DNA from: Ignavibacteriaceae bacterium
Lineage (GTDB): Bacteria; Bacteroidota; Ignavibacteria; Ignavibacteriales; Ignavibacteriaceae
Length of the DNA: 32,794 nucleotides
Assembly (NCBI GenBank): GCA_013388515.1
Contig: JACAFC010000197.1
Location: 1 to 32,794 of the forward strand
Direction of reading: 5' to 3'
Shown here: positions 1 to 7,086 of the stretch, piece by piece
Position numbering within the stretch: position 1 is the stretch's first letter
How the letters are laid out: every line of letters begins with the position of its first letter
The notes under the pieces: generated by a model
The model's database searches: none
Seen by the model: only the letters and a program-made list of their open reading frames with translations
Told to the model about the DNA's origin: nothing
Made by a program: the position numbers and the translations under genes

Positions 1-1
1 C

Positions 2-1090
2 TTTTCAATCATAAAAGTTAACAGCTCCTCAACTGTTTCCTTCGCTGATTTTGATAACGATGGCGACTATGATCTGCTCAGCGGTTCAACTTTAGATAAA
101 ATGCAATATCTAAAAAATGAAGGGACAAATTCCAAACCAAATTTTACATTTACTGCAGCTCCCTTTTCGTCATTTGATCCTGGCTTTCGATGTTCACCAG
201 TTTTTGTAGACATTGATAACGACCTCGATTACGATATTGTTTCCGGTGCTGATAATGGATCGATAAGCTGTTACATAAACAATGGGAACGGTTTTTCAAT
301 CAATACAAGTTACTTTGGTTTAATTGATGTTGGTTACGCAAGCGCACCAGCTTTTGTCGATATTGATGGAGATAATGATGAAGATCTACTCATCGGAGCC
401 GAAAGCGGTGCGAATTATGTCTTTCTCATGCGGGAAGGAAACAGTTTCAATACTGCAGCTTCTAATCCCTTCAACACAATTTCATTTCCTAATTACAGCC
501 GTCCAAGTTTTGCCGATATTGATAACGATAATGATTATGACTTAATCCTTGGTAAAAGTTTTGGAGAATTAAATTGCTATGAAAATATCGGCAATGCTCA
601 AAGCCCGGAATGGTTAAGAAATGATGCTTTAATCTCCAACATGGAAGTAAAGCAAAATTCCGCGCCAGGTTTTGCAGATTTAGATAACGACGGACGAATT
701 GATTGTGTAATTGGCGAGTACGACGGAAATTTCACCTACTATAAAAATCTTTTTGCACCAACTTCTTTGAATAATGATATAAGTCCAGAACCATCCAACT
801 TTTATTTAAGCCAGAATTTCCCGAACCCGTTTAATCCTTCAACAAAAATAAGATTCACAATACCGCAAGATGTCATTCTGAGCGAAGCGAAGAATCTCCT
901 CGTAACACTTAAAGTCTACGACATCCTTGGAAATGAAGTTGCAGCATTACTTGAGGAATACAAACCAGCCGGTACTTACGAGGTTGAATTTTCTGTGGGA
1001 CAGCCTTTCAGTCTGTCCAGCGGAGTGTACTACTACCAGTTAATATCTAACGAGTTTGTTCAAACTAAGAAGATGATTTTAATGAAGTAG
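2..1090 (+). CDS. Secreted VCBS/FG-GAP repeat protein with T9SS C-terminal sorting domain (5' end missing)
   Basis: The frame is open from base 2, before the first ATG at 101, so the gene starts upstream of the window. Five Asp-rich calcium-binding-type repeats of the VCBS/FG-GAP kind begin near bases 47, 209, 359, 515 and 677 (e.g. DFDNDGDYD, DIDGDNDED, DLDNDGRID), spaced 50-54 codons apart; such repeats form beta-propeller blades. From about base 785 the protein has a type IX secretion sorting domain: NFPNPFNPSTKI, VYDILGNEV, YKPAGTYEVEF, SSGVYYY and terminal KKMILMK. The product should therefore be exported across the outer membrane and either anchored at the surface or released. Two short palindromic repeats are built into the sorting domain in frame (see separate entries). 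Substrate or role is not deducible. Family call is strong; the N-terminus is unseen. Confidence 0.9.
   Translation, partial: FSIIKVNSSSTVSFADFDNDGDYDLLSGSTLDKMQYLKNEGTNSKPNFTFTAAPFSSFDPGFRCSPVFVDIDNDLDYDIVSGADNGSISCYINNGNGFSINTSYFGLIDVGYASAPAFVDIDGDNDEDLLIGAESGANYVFLMREGNSFNTAASNPFNTISFPNYSRPSFADIDNDNDYDLILGKSFGELNCYENIGNAQSPEWLRNDALISNMEVKQNSAPGFADLDNDGRIDCVIGEYDGNFTYYKNLFAPTSLNNDISPEPSNFYLSQNFPNPFNPSTKIRFTIPQDVILSEAKNLLVTLKVYDILGNEVAALLEEYKPAGTYEVEFSVGQPFSLSSGVYYYQLISNEFVQTKKMILMK
871..901 (+). repeat. SEAKNL-encoding dispersed repeat inserted in frame in the sorting domain
   Basis: Between IPQ and VTLKVYD, which are normally only a few residues apart in this sorting domain, the gene reads DVILSEAKNLL. 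The nucleotide core, TCATTCTGAGCGAAGCGAAG, is a string I recall as a dispersed repeat in many bacterial genomes, where it appears in proteins as VILSEAKNL. It adds about 11 codons without breaking the frame. That it is an insertion is inferred from family spacing. Confidence 0.6.
998..1018 (+). repeat. GGACAG/CTGTCC hairpin repeat in frame in the sorting domain
   Basis: GGACAG at 998-1003 and CTGTCC at 1013-1018 form a 6-bp stem with a 9-base loop. It encodes GQPFSLS between EVEFSV and SSGVYYY, a place where this sorting domain normally has a shorter, Asn/Ala-rich link. It is probably a second short dispersed palindrome tolerated in frame. The hairpin is seen directly; its identity as an element is inference. 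Confidence 0.45.
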
Positions 1091-1205
1091 TATACAATAG
1101 TATTTATTGGAGAGCAAAGAAAATTTTTATTTAGGCTTCACTTGCTTAATTTTGGATTGGGGATTTAAGGTTAATTAATAACTAATTATTGTTGCTATAC
1201 GTTGA

Positions 1206-2042
1206 ATGGATTTGGATAAATTACTTAATCTTCTTGAACTGCCGGCATCTGAGCTTACCGAACACAAGCACACATTTGTTCCATATTTATATATTGATGG
1301 TCACCGCAGCAGTGGAATTAATGATGATGATGTTGAAAGCTACAAAAGCGGCATAAATTTTTTCCTCCGCTTTTCTGAAATCTTAAAACAGCTTGGTTTC
1401 GAGCAAATGGTAACCATGGTTCACACAAACAGAAATAAAGCTGTTGCTGGAAGAGTTCATGCTATACAAAAAGCTATTCAAGAGGATCTTGATCTTTCTA
1501 ATAGTATTGCTGCACACTCAAGGTTTAGGATTTACGGTAATCTTGATGAATACCTTAACAACGGCAGCCGAAAATTTTATGATTACCTTAACAATGTTAT
1601 TGAAAAAACTTCACGCAATACAGACTTCACACATCACATTCTCATTAATTACTCTGAAGACTGGGCAATTTCAAACCTTGGAACAATTAATAACTTACCC
1701 AAAATTAGTTCTGTTATCCGATTTACTAAAGGATTTGTAAGCGGCGGCTGGATTCCATTAAAGATGCAAGAAACTACTTTTGTTTACAGTCAGCTTCCAT
1801 CTGTTTCGGAGTTTTGGTCTGACGAAGCAATTCTTTTTTTAATATTGGTAAGCTTTAAAAACTGGGCAGCGTTGTCAAATTATATAGGTAAAAAAGTTTA
1901 TACCGCCGCTGAAAGAAACGAGATTCATGAAAAACGAGATTTGGAACTAAGATCAGACACTTCAGAAGTTAACATTAATTCTAAGATGCACAACAGAATA
2001 ATCATTTTCGGTTTGCACGGCCCTATTATTTATGAGCTATGA
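1206..2042 (+). CDS. Divergent cis-prenyltransferase (UppS-like) homologue
   Basis: The 278-residue protein follows the undecaprenyl diphosphate synthase fold order: YIDGHRSSG at 29-37 in place of MDGNGRW, HTNRNK at 73-78 in place of FSTENW, FRIYGNLDEY at 107-116 (family R-IGD/L), INYSEDW at 147-153 (family LNYGGR), VIRFTKG at 170-176 (family IRTSGE) and FVYSQLPSVSEFW at 192-204 (family AYAELYFTDVLW). The pyrophosphate-binding Asp31 and Arg171 appear kept. The GH-x-x-G His, the second Arg of the IRTSGE-x-R motif and the Glu equivalent to E. coli E213 (here Gln196) look lost. It may be inactive, a partner subunit, or a changed prenyl-chain or cyclase enzyme. Its last 11 bases overlap the next gene, so the two are probably translationally coupled. 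No clear ribosome site precedes the ATG. Homology fairly sure; function open. Confidence 0.7.
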   Translation: MDLDKLLNLLELPASELTEHKHTFVPYLYIDGHRSSGINDDDVESYKSGINFFLRFSEILKQLGFEQMVTMVHTNRNKAVAGRVHAIQKAIQEDLDLSNSIAAHSRFRIYGNLDEYLNNGSRKFYDYLNNVIEKTSRNTDFTHHILINYSEDWAISNLGTINNLPKISSVIRFTKGFVSGGWIPLKMQETTFVYSQLPSVSEFWSDEAILFLILVSFKNWAALSNYIGKKVYTAAERNEIHEKRDLELRSDTSEVNINSKMHNRIIIFGLHGPIIYEL

Positions 2043-2958
2043 TTATTTTAAGTCAATCGATTTGCAATCTGCATTCAGCTTAGCTGAGCAAACTGCAAGG
2101 TTAAAATCTCCCAAAGCAAAATTTATTTTAGACCATACCGTTGAAAAACATAAAAGAGGTTATCTCAATTTATCGTTTGCTTATCTAAGATGGGTAGATG
2201 ATTTTGTTGATAACCCCAATATTGCTGTTTCTGATAAAGAAAAATTAGTTAACCGCCAGAAGTTTTTAATTCAACAGTACGCTAAAAAGCATTTTGAGGA
2301 GTATAAGCTGCCTGAGGAGGCATTCTTATATCACTTTATCGAATATGCAAATAAAGTAAACGCTCAAATATTAATTAACGCTGCTAAAAAAATGGTTGAA
2401 GCAATAGGAATGGATGTTGACCGCTTGAAAGGAGATGGAATATTTTCCGAAGCTGAACTTAATTTCTATATCAACACTCTGTCTAAAGCACTTTATGATA
2501 TTATTATTTACTTTTTCCTTCCCGGGCAATACCAGTCTGTTCAAAATGTTCTTACAGGCAGATTTCAAGCCCGCGCTTTTATGATGAGAGATATAATTGA
2601 AGACATTGATGCTGGATTTATAAACATTCCCCGTGAGGATATCAATAAATTTAAATTGGATATTAACTCAATAAAAGAGAAACGAAACTTGGAACATTGG
2701 CTGGAAAAAGAGATTGATCACATTCTAAAACTATTAATTGACGAAGCTGAAGAAGCCAATCTGCTTCCCACTAAGTTCAAAATTTTTATGTACTACTCTC
2801 ACCTTTATTATTTACCAAAAATATTTAGACTTAAAGAGTATTCATTTAATCCTCTATTAGCCGCTCAACAAAAAAAAATTACCAATGAACTAAAAGCATA
2901 CCTTCACTCTGCTGCATTTGGAGTAAAGCTTTTCAAAATAGAATTTCTAAAACCTTAA
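2032..2958 (+). CDS. Squalene/phytoene synthase family protein (first copy)
   Basis: A 308-residue all-alpha trans-prenyl synthase of the SQS/PSY family, which joins two prenyl diphosphates head to head. Both aspartate-rich magnesium-binding motifs are present: YLRWVDDFVD (DDFVD at 56-60) and MMRDIIEDIDAGFINIP (DIIED at 187-191), the latter matching the family pattern RD-x-x-ED-x-x-G-x-x-x-x-P. Length fits bacterial members (about 280-310). The start codon overlaps the end of the cis-prenyltransferase-like gene, and a second family member follows 51 bp downstream, so the three probably act together. HpnC/HpnD squalene synthesis also uses two such proteins, but no HpnE-type flavoprotein is seen here. 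Exact substrate (FPP, GGPP, or a cis-prenyl diphosphate) cannot be read from sequence. Confidence 0.8.
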   Translation: MSYDYFKSIDLQSAFSLAEQTARLKSPKAKFILDHTVEKHKRGYLNLSFAYLRWVDDFVDNPNIAVSDKEKLVNRQKFLIQQYAKKHFEEYKLPEEAFLYHFIEYANKVNAQILINAAKKMVEAIGMDVDRLKGDGIFSEAELNFYINTLSKALYDIIIYFFLPGQYQSVQNVLTGRFQARAFMMRDIIEDIDAGFINIPREDINKFKLDINSIKEKRNLEHWLEKEIDHILKLLIDEAEEANLLPTKFKIFMYYSHLYYLPKIFRLKEYSFNPLLAAQQKKITNELKAYLHSAAFGVKLFKIEFLKP

Positions 2959-3009
2959 CCAGTATGATAGTACAATTGCAGAACTATGATAAGATCATGT
3001 TAAGTTTTT

Positions 3010-3921
3010 ATGAATAACAAAACCCAAGCAATTCCGTTAAGTGAAGCAGCTAAAGCCGCAAATATCAGCACACGTAAGCGAGCTTTCAAGTTTTGGCTGA
3101 TAAGTCATCTTTTAATGACAAAAGAAGCCCGTATTTATATTTATATGCTCCACATGTATTTGCGCTGGGCAGATGATTTTATTGACACCACATCAAATTC
3201 TGCTGAAGATAAAATAAAGTTTGTAAGATATCTTTTCACTTTGAAGGAAAAAATTCTAAATCATCATTATGATTTTAATAAGCTTGAAGAGCATTACCTT
3301 TACTATTCAATCAAGTTTGCAGAGGGAAAAAATAGACCTCTAATCTTAAACTGCATTGACCAATATCACGAATTATTCGAAATGGAAGCCAATAGGTTAA
3401 GCCGAGGTGGAATTTATTCTAAAGAGGAATTCGAACGCTACGTATTTGTTAATATTACTTCGTTAATGCCTGTATTTCATCTTTTCTTATACTATAATTC
3501 TGCAACCAATATTGATTATGGAGTAATTGGTCGGTTCTTCCTTTATGTACGGCTGCTTAAAGATTTTGAAGAGGATGTAAATGTTGGCTATTTAAATATT
3601 TGCAAAGAGGACATCGAAAAGTATAACCTAAATACAACTAACATACTAAATGACCCAAAACGTTTTTTATGGGCAGAATCTTTTTCAACTGAAATATTTA
3701 AAGCACTGTTCGATGAGCTTGAGGTTATGGCAAAAGCTCCTCTGAAAGTAAAATTATTTTGGACGCTTGGTTATATCTATTTAGCAAAAGAAATTTTACA
3801 AATTAAATGTTATAAGTTTCAATTCGGCTGTAAAATAAAGAAGAATATTGTAACGGAAATTATAATTCTTTCTTCAACAATTCGGCTTGGAAGCAAGATT
3901 ATACAAAAAATATTTTTCTAA
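3010..3921 (+). CDS. Squalene/phytoene synthase family protein (second copy)
   Basis: A 303-residue paralogue-like partner of the preceding gene. It has the first Asp-rich motif in YLRWADDFID (DDFID at 55-59) and the second in RLLKDFEEDVNVGYLNI (DFEED at 185-189). The usual Arg before the second motif is Lys184 and the family Pro after it is replaced (NICKED), so it is more divergent than its neighbour. Two unequal family members side by side suggest either sequential reactions, as in HpnD then HpnC, or a heterodimer. The gene ends 11 bp before the end of the convergent MFS gene; no hairpin terminator is visible between them. Family call good, reaction unknown. Confidence 0.78.
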   Translation: MNNKTQAIPLSEAAKAANISTRKRAFKFWLISHLLMTKEARIYIYMLHMYLRWADDFIDTTSNSAEDKIKFVRYLFTLKEKILNHHYDFNKLEEHYLYYSIKFAEGKNRPLILNCIDQYHELFEMEANRLSRGGIYSKEEFERYVFVNITSLMPVFHLFLYYNSATNIDYGVIGRFFLYVRLLKDFEEDVNVGYLNICKEDIEKYNLNTTNILNDPKRFLWAESFSTEIFKALFDELEVMAKAPLKVKLFWTLGYIYLAKEILQIKCYKFQFGCKIKKNIVTEIIILSSTIRLGSKIIQKIFF

Positions 3922-3932
3922 ACAGAAGCAAG

Positions 3933-5168
3933 CTAAATCTCTTCCAAAAAATTTAAATCAGTTCCAAAAGTTTCCTTCAAGTTGTATAATGCAATAAGTG
4001 CTATCACTATACACAATATTCCAACAATCAGAGCAGAGTTAATCATTCCAAGAGAATGACGAAGAGCATCAAAAGCCAAAGTAATAGGAACAACTGAGCC
4101 GCGAATAAAATTGGGCACAGTAGTAGTAACTGTTGATCTTAAATTCGTACCAAATTGTTCTGATGCAGTAGTTACAAAAACAGCCCAATAGCCAATTGAA
4201 AATCCTAGTATAACACAAAGAGTATAGAAAAGCGTTAGAGAGAGCCCATAAACAAATAAGTAAACAAGAATGAAAATACTTGTTAGAATTATAAATATTC
4301 CAATCACTTTCCTTCTGCTTTTCATTAGCTGACTTAAAAAGCCGCTAGCAAAATCGCCAAAAATTAATCCTAAGTATGTAAACATTATCGATTTACCCGC
4401 AACAATTGGTTCAGTAACACCAATCACTTTTCCGAATTCTGGTGAGAATGTAACAAGCACACCTACTACGTACCAAATAGGTAAACCGATAAGTATGCAG
4501 TAAGCATATCTTAAAAATCTATCTTTTGATGTGAAGAGAGAAAGAAACTTTCCTCGTCCAACATTTGCAGTTTTTAAGGAATTGAACATTCCGGATTCAT
4601 ACATTTTAATTCGCATAACTAAAAGAATTAAACCTAAAACCCCGCCAATAATGTATGCAGTTTGCCAGCTAAATAAATCACCAACAATTGCAGCGCCAAT
4701 TGCACCGCTAACGCCAATCGTTGCGACAATTGCAGTACCATAACCGCGAGTTTCTTTTGTCATTACTTCGCTTACAAGAGTGATTGCAGCGCCGAGTTCA
4801 CCAGCGAGTCCAACTCCGGCAACAAATCTTAAAATCGCATACATATCCACCGAAGTAACAAAAGCATTTGCAAAGTTTGCAACAGAGTAAAGAAATATTG
4901 AACCGAACAAAACTGAAAGACGTCCCTTTTTATCACCCCAAATTCCCCAAATAATTCCGCCGATAAGCATTCCCGCCATTTGCATGTTTAGGAGAAATAC
5001 TCCAACTTTAATTAACTCATCTCCCTTGATTCCAAGGTCAGTTAAACTTGGTACACGCACAATACCAAAAAGAATTAGGTCATAAATATCCACGAAGTAA
5101 CCCAGCGCGGAAACTAAGACAGTTGTATTGAAAAGATGTTTTATTAGACTTGTGTTTTTGCTTTGCAT
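3933..5168 (-). CDS. MFS transporter, metabolite:H+ symporter-like
   Basis: A 411-residue inner-membrane protein with about 12 hydrophobic segments. The MFS motif A is seen in the first cytoplasmic loop as GIWGDKKGRLSVL (about 75-87). RFVAGVGLAGELGAAITLVSE follows in the next helices and resembles the metabolite:H+ symporter branch (ProP/ShiA/citrate-type carriers). N- and C-terminal halves are each complete, so the gene looks intact. The substrate cannot be assigned. It is convergent to the isoprenoid genes and lies just outside the left end of the genomic island. The ATG has no recognisable Shine-Dalgarno site. Confidence 0.85.
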   Translation of the reverse strand: MQSKNTSLIKHLFNTTVLVSALGYFVDIYDLILFGIVRVPSLTDLGIKGDELIKVGVFLLNMQMAGMLIGGIIWGIWGDKKGRLSVLFGSIFLYSVANFANAFVTSVDMYAILRFVAGVGLAGELGAAITLVSEVMTKETRGYGTAIVATIGVSGAIGAAIVGDLFSWQTAYIIGGVLGLILLVMRIKMYESGMFNSLKTANVGRGKFLSLFTSKDRFLRYAYCILIGLPIWYVVGVLVTFSPEFGKVIGVTEPIVAGKSIMFTYLGLIFGDFASGFLSQLMKSRRKVIGIFIILTSIFILVYLFVYGLSLTLFYTLCVILGFSIGYWAVFVTTASEQFGTNLRSTVTTTVPNFIRGSVVPITLAFDALRHSLGMINSALIVGILCIVIALIALYNLKETFGTDLNFLEEI

Positions 5169-5274
5169 GTTTGTACGTTAATTTTTATTGGATATGAGAA
5201 ACTTAAATAATTTTAGGTGAAACTAAAGGATATTGAAGAAAATTGCAAAAAGCAGGTTGAATATTGATTAGATA

Positions 5275-5308
5275 GTGCACCCTGGGGGACTCGAACCCCC
5301 GACCAATA
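5275..5308. repeat. Left island boundary: 34-bp copy of the tRNA-Lys 3' part (att-like)
   Basis: This stretch is identical over 34 bp to 17177-17210, covering the tRNA 3' acceptor strand, T arm and variable region. Identity stops abruptly on both sides (A versus T to the left, AAG versus GAT to the right). There is no anticodon arm, D arm or 5' acceptor strand here, so it is not a tRNA gene. Orientation matches the intact tRNA, as expected for the far end of an element integrated into the tRNA 3' end. Confidence 0.85.
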
Positions 5309-5340
5309 AAGTTATAATAATCTTTAAATATTAACGCTAA

Positions 5341-5578
5341 GGTGGTGTCTATTATTTTTCATTCTTCATAAGTGAGATTGTACAGTTTGTAAACCATCCC
5401 TCACACACTCCTTGCCTTATCCAATCGGTTTTTTACTAACTCGGCAACGGACCAGTAAACTTCTCCGCCAGTGGCGGACAGGTTTCTGTTCAGCTTCGGT
5501 TAAGTCGAGTGCATCAAAGATGATGTCGTCTAATGCTTTTCTATCCGGCAGTGGATATAGCTCTTTTAAGTTTATTTA
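5341..5578 (-). pseudogene. Decayed DNA methyltransferase C-terminal tail, copy A
   Basis: On the minus strand, 5578-5483 reads KELYPLPDRKALDDIIFDAL then DLTEAEQK. After a 19-bp palindrome (5464-5482), 5463-5401 reads EVYWSVAELVKNRLDKARSV and stops. Removing the 19 bp joins the two pieces in frame, giving a C-terminus of the kind I recall from Eco57I-like or type IIG methyltransferases (DDIIFDAL ... ELVKNRL-KA-SV). After the stop, 5397 onward reads MVYKLYNLTYEE, a stop, then KIIDT, which resembles another methyltransferase tail. No catalytic domain remains. Methyltransferase origin is recalled family knowledge; the frames and stops are direct. Confidence 0.6.
5464..5482. repeat. 19-bp palindromic element interrupting the methyltransferase relic
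   Basis: TCCGCCAGTGGCGGACAGG contains the near-perfect palindrome TCCGCC-AGT-GGCGGA. Its length is not a multiple of three, and it separates two fragments that are otherwise contiguous in one reading frame, so it behaves as a small insertion that broke the gene. Confidence 0.6.
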
Positions 5579-5635
5579 TTTTTTCTGAATTTAAACTTTA
5601 AAGTTGAGTTTCTCTGAATAATTCCTCACGAAAAA

Positions 5636-6073
5636 TTATGGTGTTTTATAAAAGGGTAATGTTAGAGGTGGAACATTCATTCTTGAAGTAGTTTGATTAA
5701 CGAATTCTCTTAAATATGGCCAAGTATTCAAGTGAAGACTAATGTTTTTATAAACATCAAAAAAATCTTCTGTTAAAGTTTCTTTTGAATAGAGTTTTAC
5801 TAAAAAGGTAACTTCTAACTGAAAAAACCTGGTTTTAGATTGCGGTTTCCGAGCATCTATCTGATACTTTTGAAAAACAAATACGACCCCTTCTTCTTTA
5901 ACCTTATAATCAGCTTCATCCTTTATTTGTATGTTTAGTTCTGTTGGTGGAGTTATCTCGACGTTTAAAAAAGTTCTTGATTCTTTTAATGAAATACTAA
6001 TAAGATCTAAACCTTGTAAAATTTTTTTATAATCTTCTGGAGATATTTTTGGTTTTTTAACTTCTTTATTCAT
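5636..6073 (-). CDS. SecB-like chaperone of a toxin-antitoxin-chaperone (TAC) module
   Basis: The 145-residue protein has a beta-rich body and ends with WPYLREFVNQTTSR then MNVPPLTLPF (118-141). This matches the SecB C-terminal helix and following loop (E. coli [23 protein letters not shown]). Length is near that of SecB (about 150). SecB-like proteins placed third after a toxin and antitoxin are known from TAC systems (M. tuberculosis HigBA-Rv1957, with HicAB and MqsRA variants), where the chaperone folds and protects the antitoxin. The start is 2 bp after the antitoxin stop, so it is co-translated with it. An ordinary export SecB is unlikely given the genomic-island, toxin-linked setting. 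Confidence is good for the SecB fold and moderate for the TAC role. Confidence 0.75.
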   Translation of the reverse strand: MNKEVKKPKISPEDYKKILQGLDLISISLKESRTFLNVEITPPTELNIQIKDEADYKVKEEGVVFVFQKYQIDARKPQSKTRFFQLEVTFLVKLYSKETLTEDFFDVYKNISLHLNTWPYLREFVNQTTSRMNVPPLTLPFYKTP

Positions 6074-6075
6074 AA

Positions 6076-6633
6076 TTAACCAGCTTTTGAATAGTTAGCG
6101 TACACATTATCTTTTTTCTCCCCAACAATAAAATGAAGATTTGGGGAGCTAAAATCCTTATAGATATTTTTTTGTTGAATCTCATATTCAACTTTTTTCA
6201 TCTCTGTGAGCACTTGCTCAAATTTGCTACAATAAGTTTCAGTAATTTCTTCAAATGATGAAAAAGATATACCTTTAGTAATTATATATTGCACAAATTG
6301 ATTTAAACTTATCCCATTTTTATTAGCATTCCGCACCAGTTCTTTATGTAATTCCTTTGGTACCCTAACCAGAAATTTACCGCTAAATTCGTCTTCTTTT
6401 TGTTCTTGCGGTTCTGGGATAGGAATTCCTTTTTGTAACATCCTTGCAAAATTTTCTTCCTTTATAATCTCTAGGTTTTGAATTGCTTCTTCTATAGTTT
6501 CTCCATCAGAAATGAAAGCATTTCTGCCTAAAAATGGTATACAGGCAGAATAGCCACCGCCTTCATCATCAGGAATTTTATTAATTTCTATTGGATAATT
6601 AAGGGCGAGATAATATTTAAGATCCTTTTGCAC
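6076..6633 (-). CDS. hicB: HicB-like antitoxin with C-terminal extension (putative chaperone-addiction segment)
   Basis: Residues 1-75 form the HicB partial RNase-H-like domain: GGGYSACIPFLGRNAFISDG at 25-44, then ETIEEAIQNL and GIPIPEP at 69-75. Residues 85-121 are a ribbon-helix-helix DNA-binding domain (FLVRVPKELHKELVRNANK then GISLNQFVQYI). The protein continues to residue 185, about 60 residues past that domain; ordinary HicB proteins end near it. In TAC systems an extra C-terminal segment (ChAD) makes the antitoxin depend on its SecB-like chaperone, which is encoded next here, so the tail is a candidate ChAD. The start is GTG with AAGGAG seven bases upstream, inside the end of hicA. It should bind HicA and repress the shared promoter. 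Confidence 0.8.
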   Translation of the reverse strand: MQKDLKYYLALNYPIEINKIPDDEGGGYSACIPFLGRNAFISDGETIEEAIQNLEIIKEENFARMLQKGIPIPEPQEQKEDEFSGKFLVRVPKELHKELVRNANKNGISLNQFVQYIITKGISFSSFEEITETYCSKFEQVLTEMKKVEYEIQQKNIYKDFSSPNLHFIVGEKKDNVYANYSKAG

Positions 6634-6636
6634 AAC

Positions 6637-6924
6637 TTACTCCTTGATTAACCTTATTGCTTCACAAAGCATTCGCATATAAAAAAATTTAATTCTTTTA
6701 CCACCTGTTGTCGGAATAGTAAGCATTCCTTCTGTTCCATATTTTTCAGGATATTCCTTAAACTTTTCGTGCCAAATTCTGTAATTATGAGAACCTCTCG
6801 TATCACCAAATGACCAGGAATCAGGAAAAAAATGATTTAAAATTGACTCTAAATCATCTCTAGGAATTTCTTGTTTGTAATTTGGATTACAAAATTTCTC
6901 AAGTCTCTTTTCAATTCTAGACAT
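6637..6924 (-). CDS. hicA: HicA-like mRNA interferase toxin
   Basis: This 95-residue protein has the HicA pattern: a glycine then the catalytic-type His in TRGSHNYRIWH (42-52), then MLTIPTTGGKRIKFFYMRML (66-85) in place of the family VTIP-H-GKEIKKGTLRSIL. HicA toxins adopt a double-stranded-RNA-binding fold and cleave mRNA and tmRNA. It is longer than the classic 58-80 residues, with an N-terminal extension (1-25). It is first in a three-gene operon with HicB (3-bp gap) and the SecB-like chaperone. A palindrome-containing promoter lies just upstream. The His needed for activity is present, so it is probably a working toxin. Confidence 0.75.
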   Translation of the reverse strand: MSRIEKRLEKFCNPNYKQEIPRDDLESILNHFFPDSWSFGDTRGSHNYRIWHEKFKEYPEKYGTEGMLTIPTTGGKRIKFFYMRMLCEAIRLIKE

Positions 6925-6940
6925 ACTTAAATTTGTGCCA

Positions 6941-6973
6941 ACAAAGTTACTATATATAGTATCACTTTGTCAA
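6941..6973 (-). promoter_or_regulatory. Promoter and palindromic operator of the hicA-hicB-secB operon
   Basis: Plus-strand 6941-6970 carries arms ACAAAGT and ACTTTGT around the perfect palindrome ACTATATATAGT (6949-6960). On the minus strand TTGACA lies at 6973-6968 and TAACTTTG at 6949-6942, 17-31 bases before the hicA ATG; the second fits the Bacteroidota -7 consensus TAnnTTTG with a 21-bp spacing after TTG. The operator overlaps both boxes, suitable for repression by the HicB ribbon-helix-helix domain. The sequence features are seen; the autoregulation is inferred. Confidence 0.6.
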
Positions 6974-7086
6974 GACATTTCCAACTGATTATCGAATTAT
7001 ATTGAAAATTGTTTATTTATAGATTTAGTCATATCAGTAAATTTTTTCTGAGTCAAAATAAGTATTTCAAGTATAATTAACTCATC

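Noticed and set aside
2032-3921. Naming the two synthases hpnC and hpnD
   Set aside because: No hpnE-like flavoprotein or hopanoid gene is nearby, and the second copy is divergent at the second Asp motif; the cis-prenyltransferase-like neighbour is not part of that pathway.
5275-5308. A second tRNA-Lys gene at the left boundary
   Set aside because: Only the 3' acceptor strand, T arm and variable region are present; the sequence upstream on the minus strand has no anticodon or D arm.
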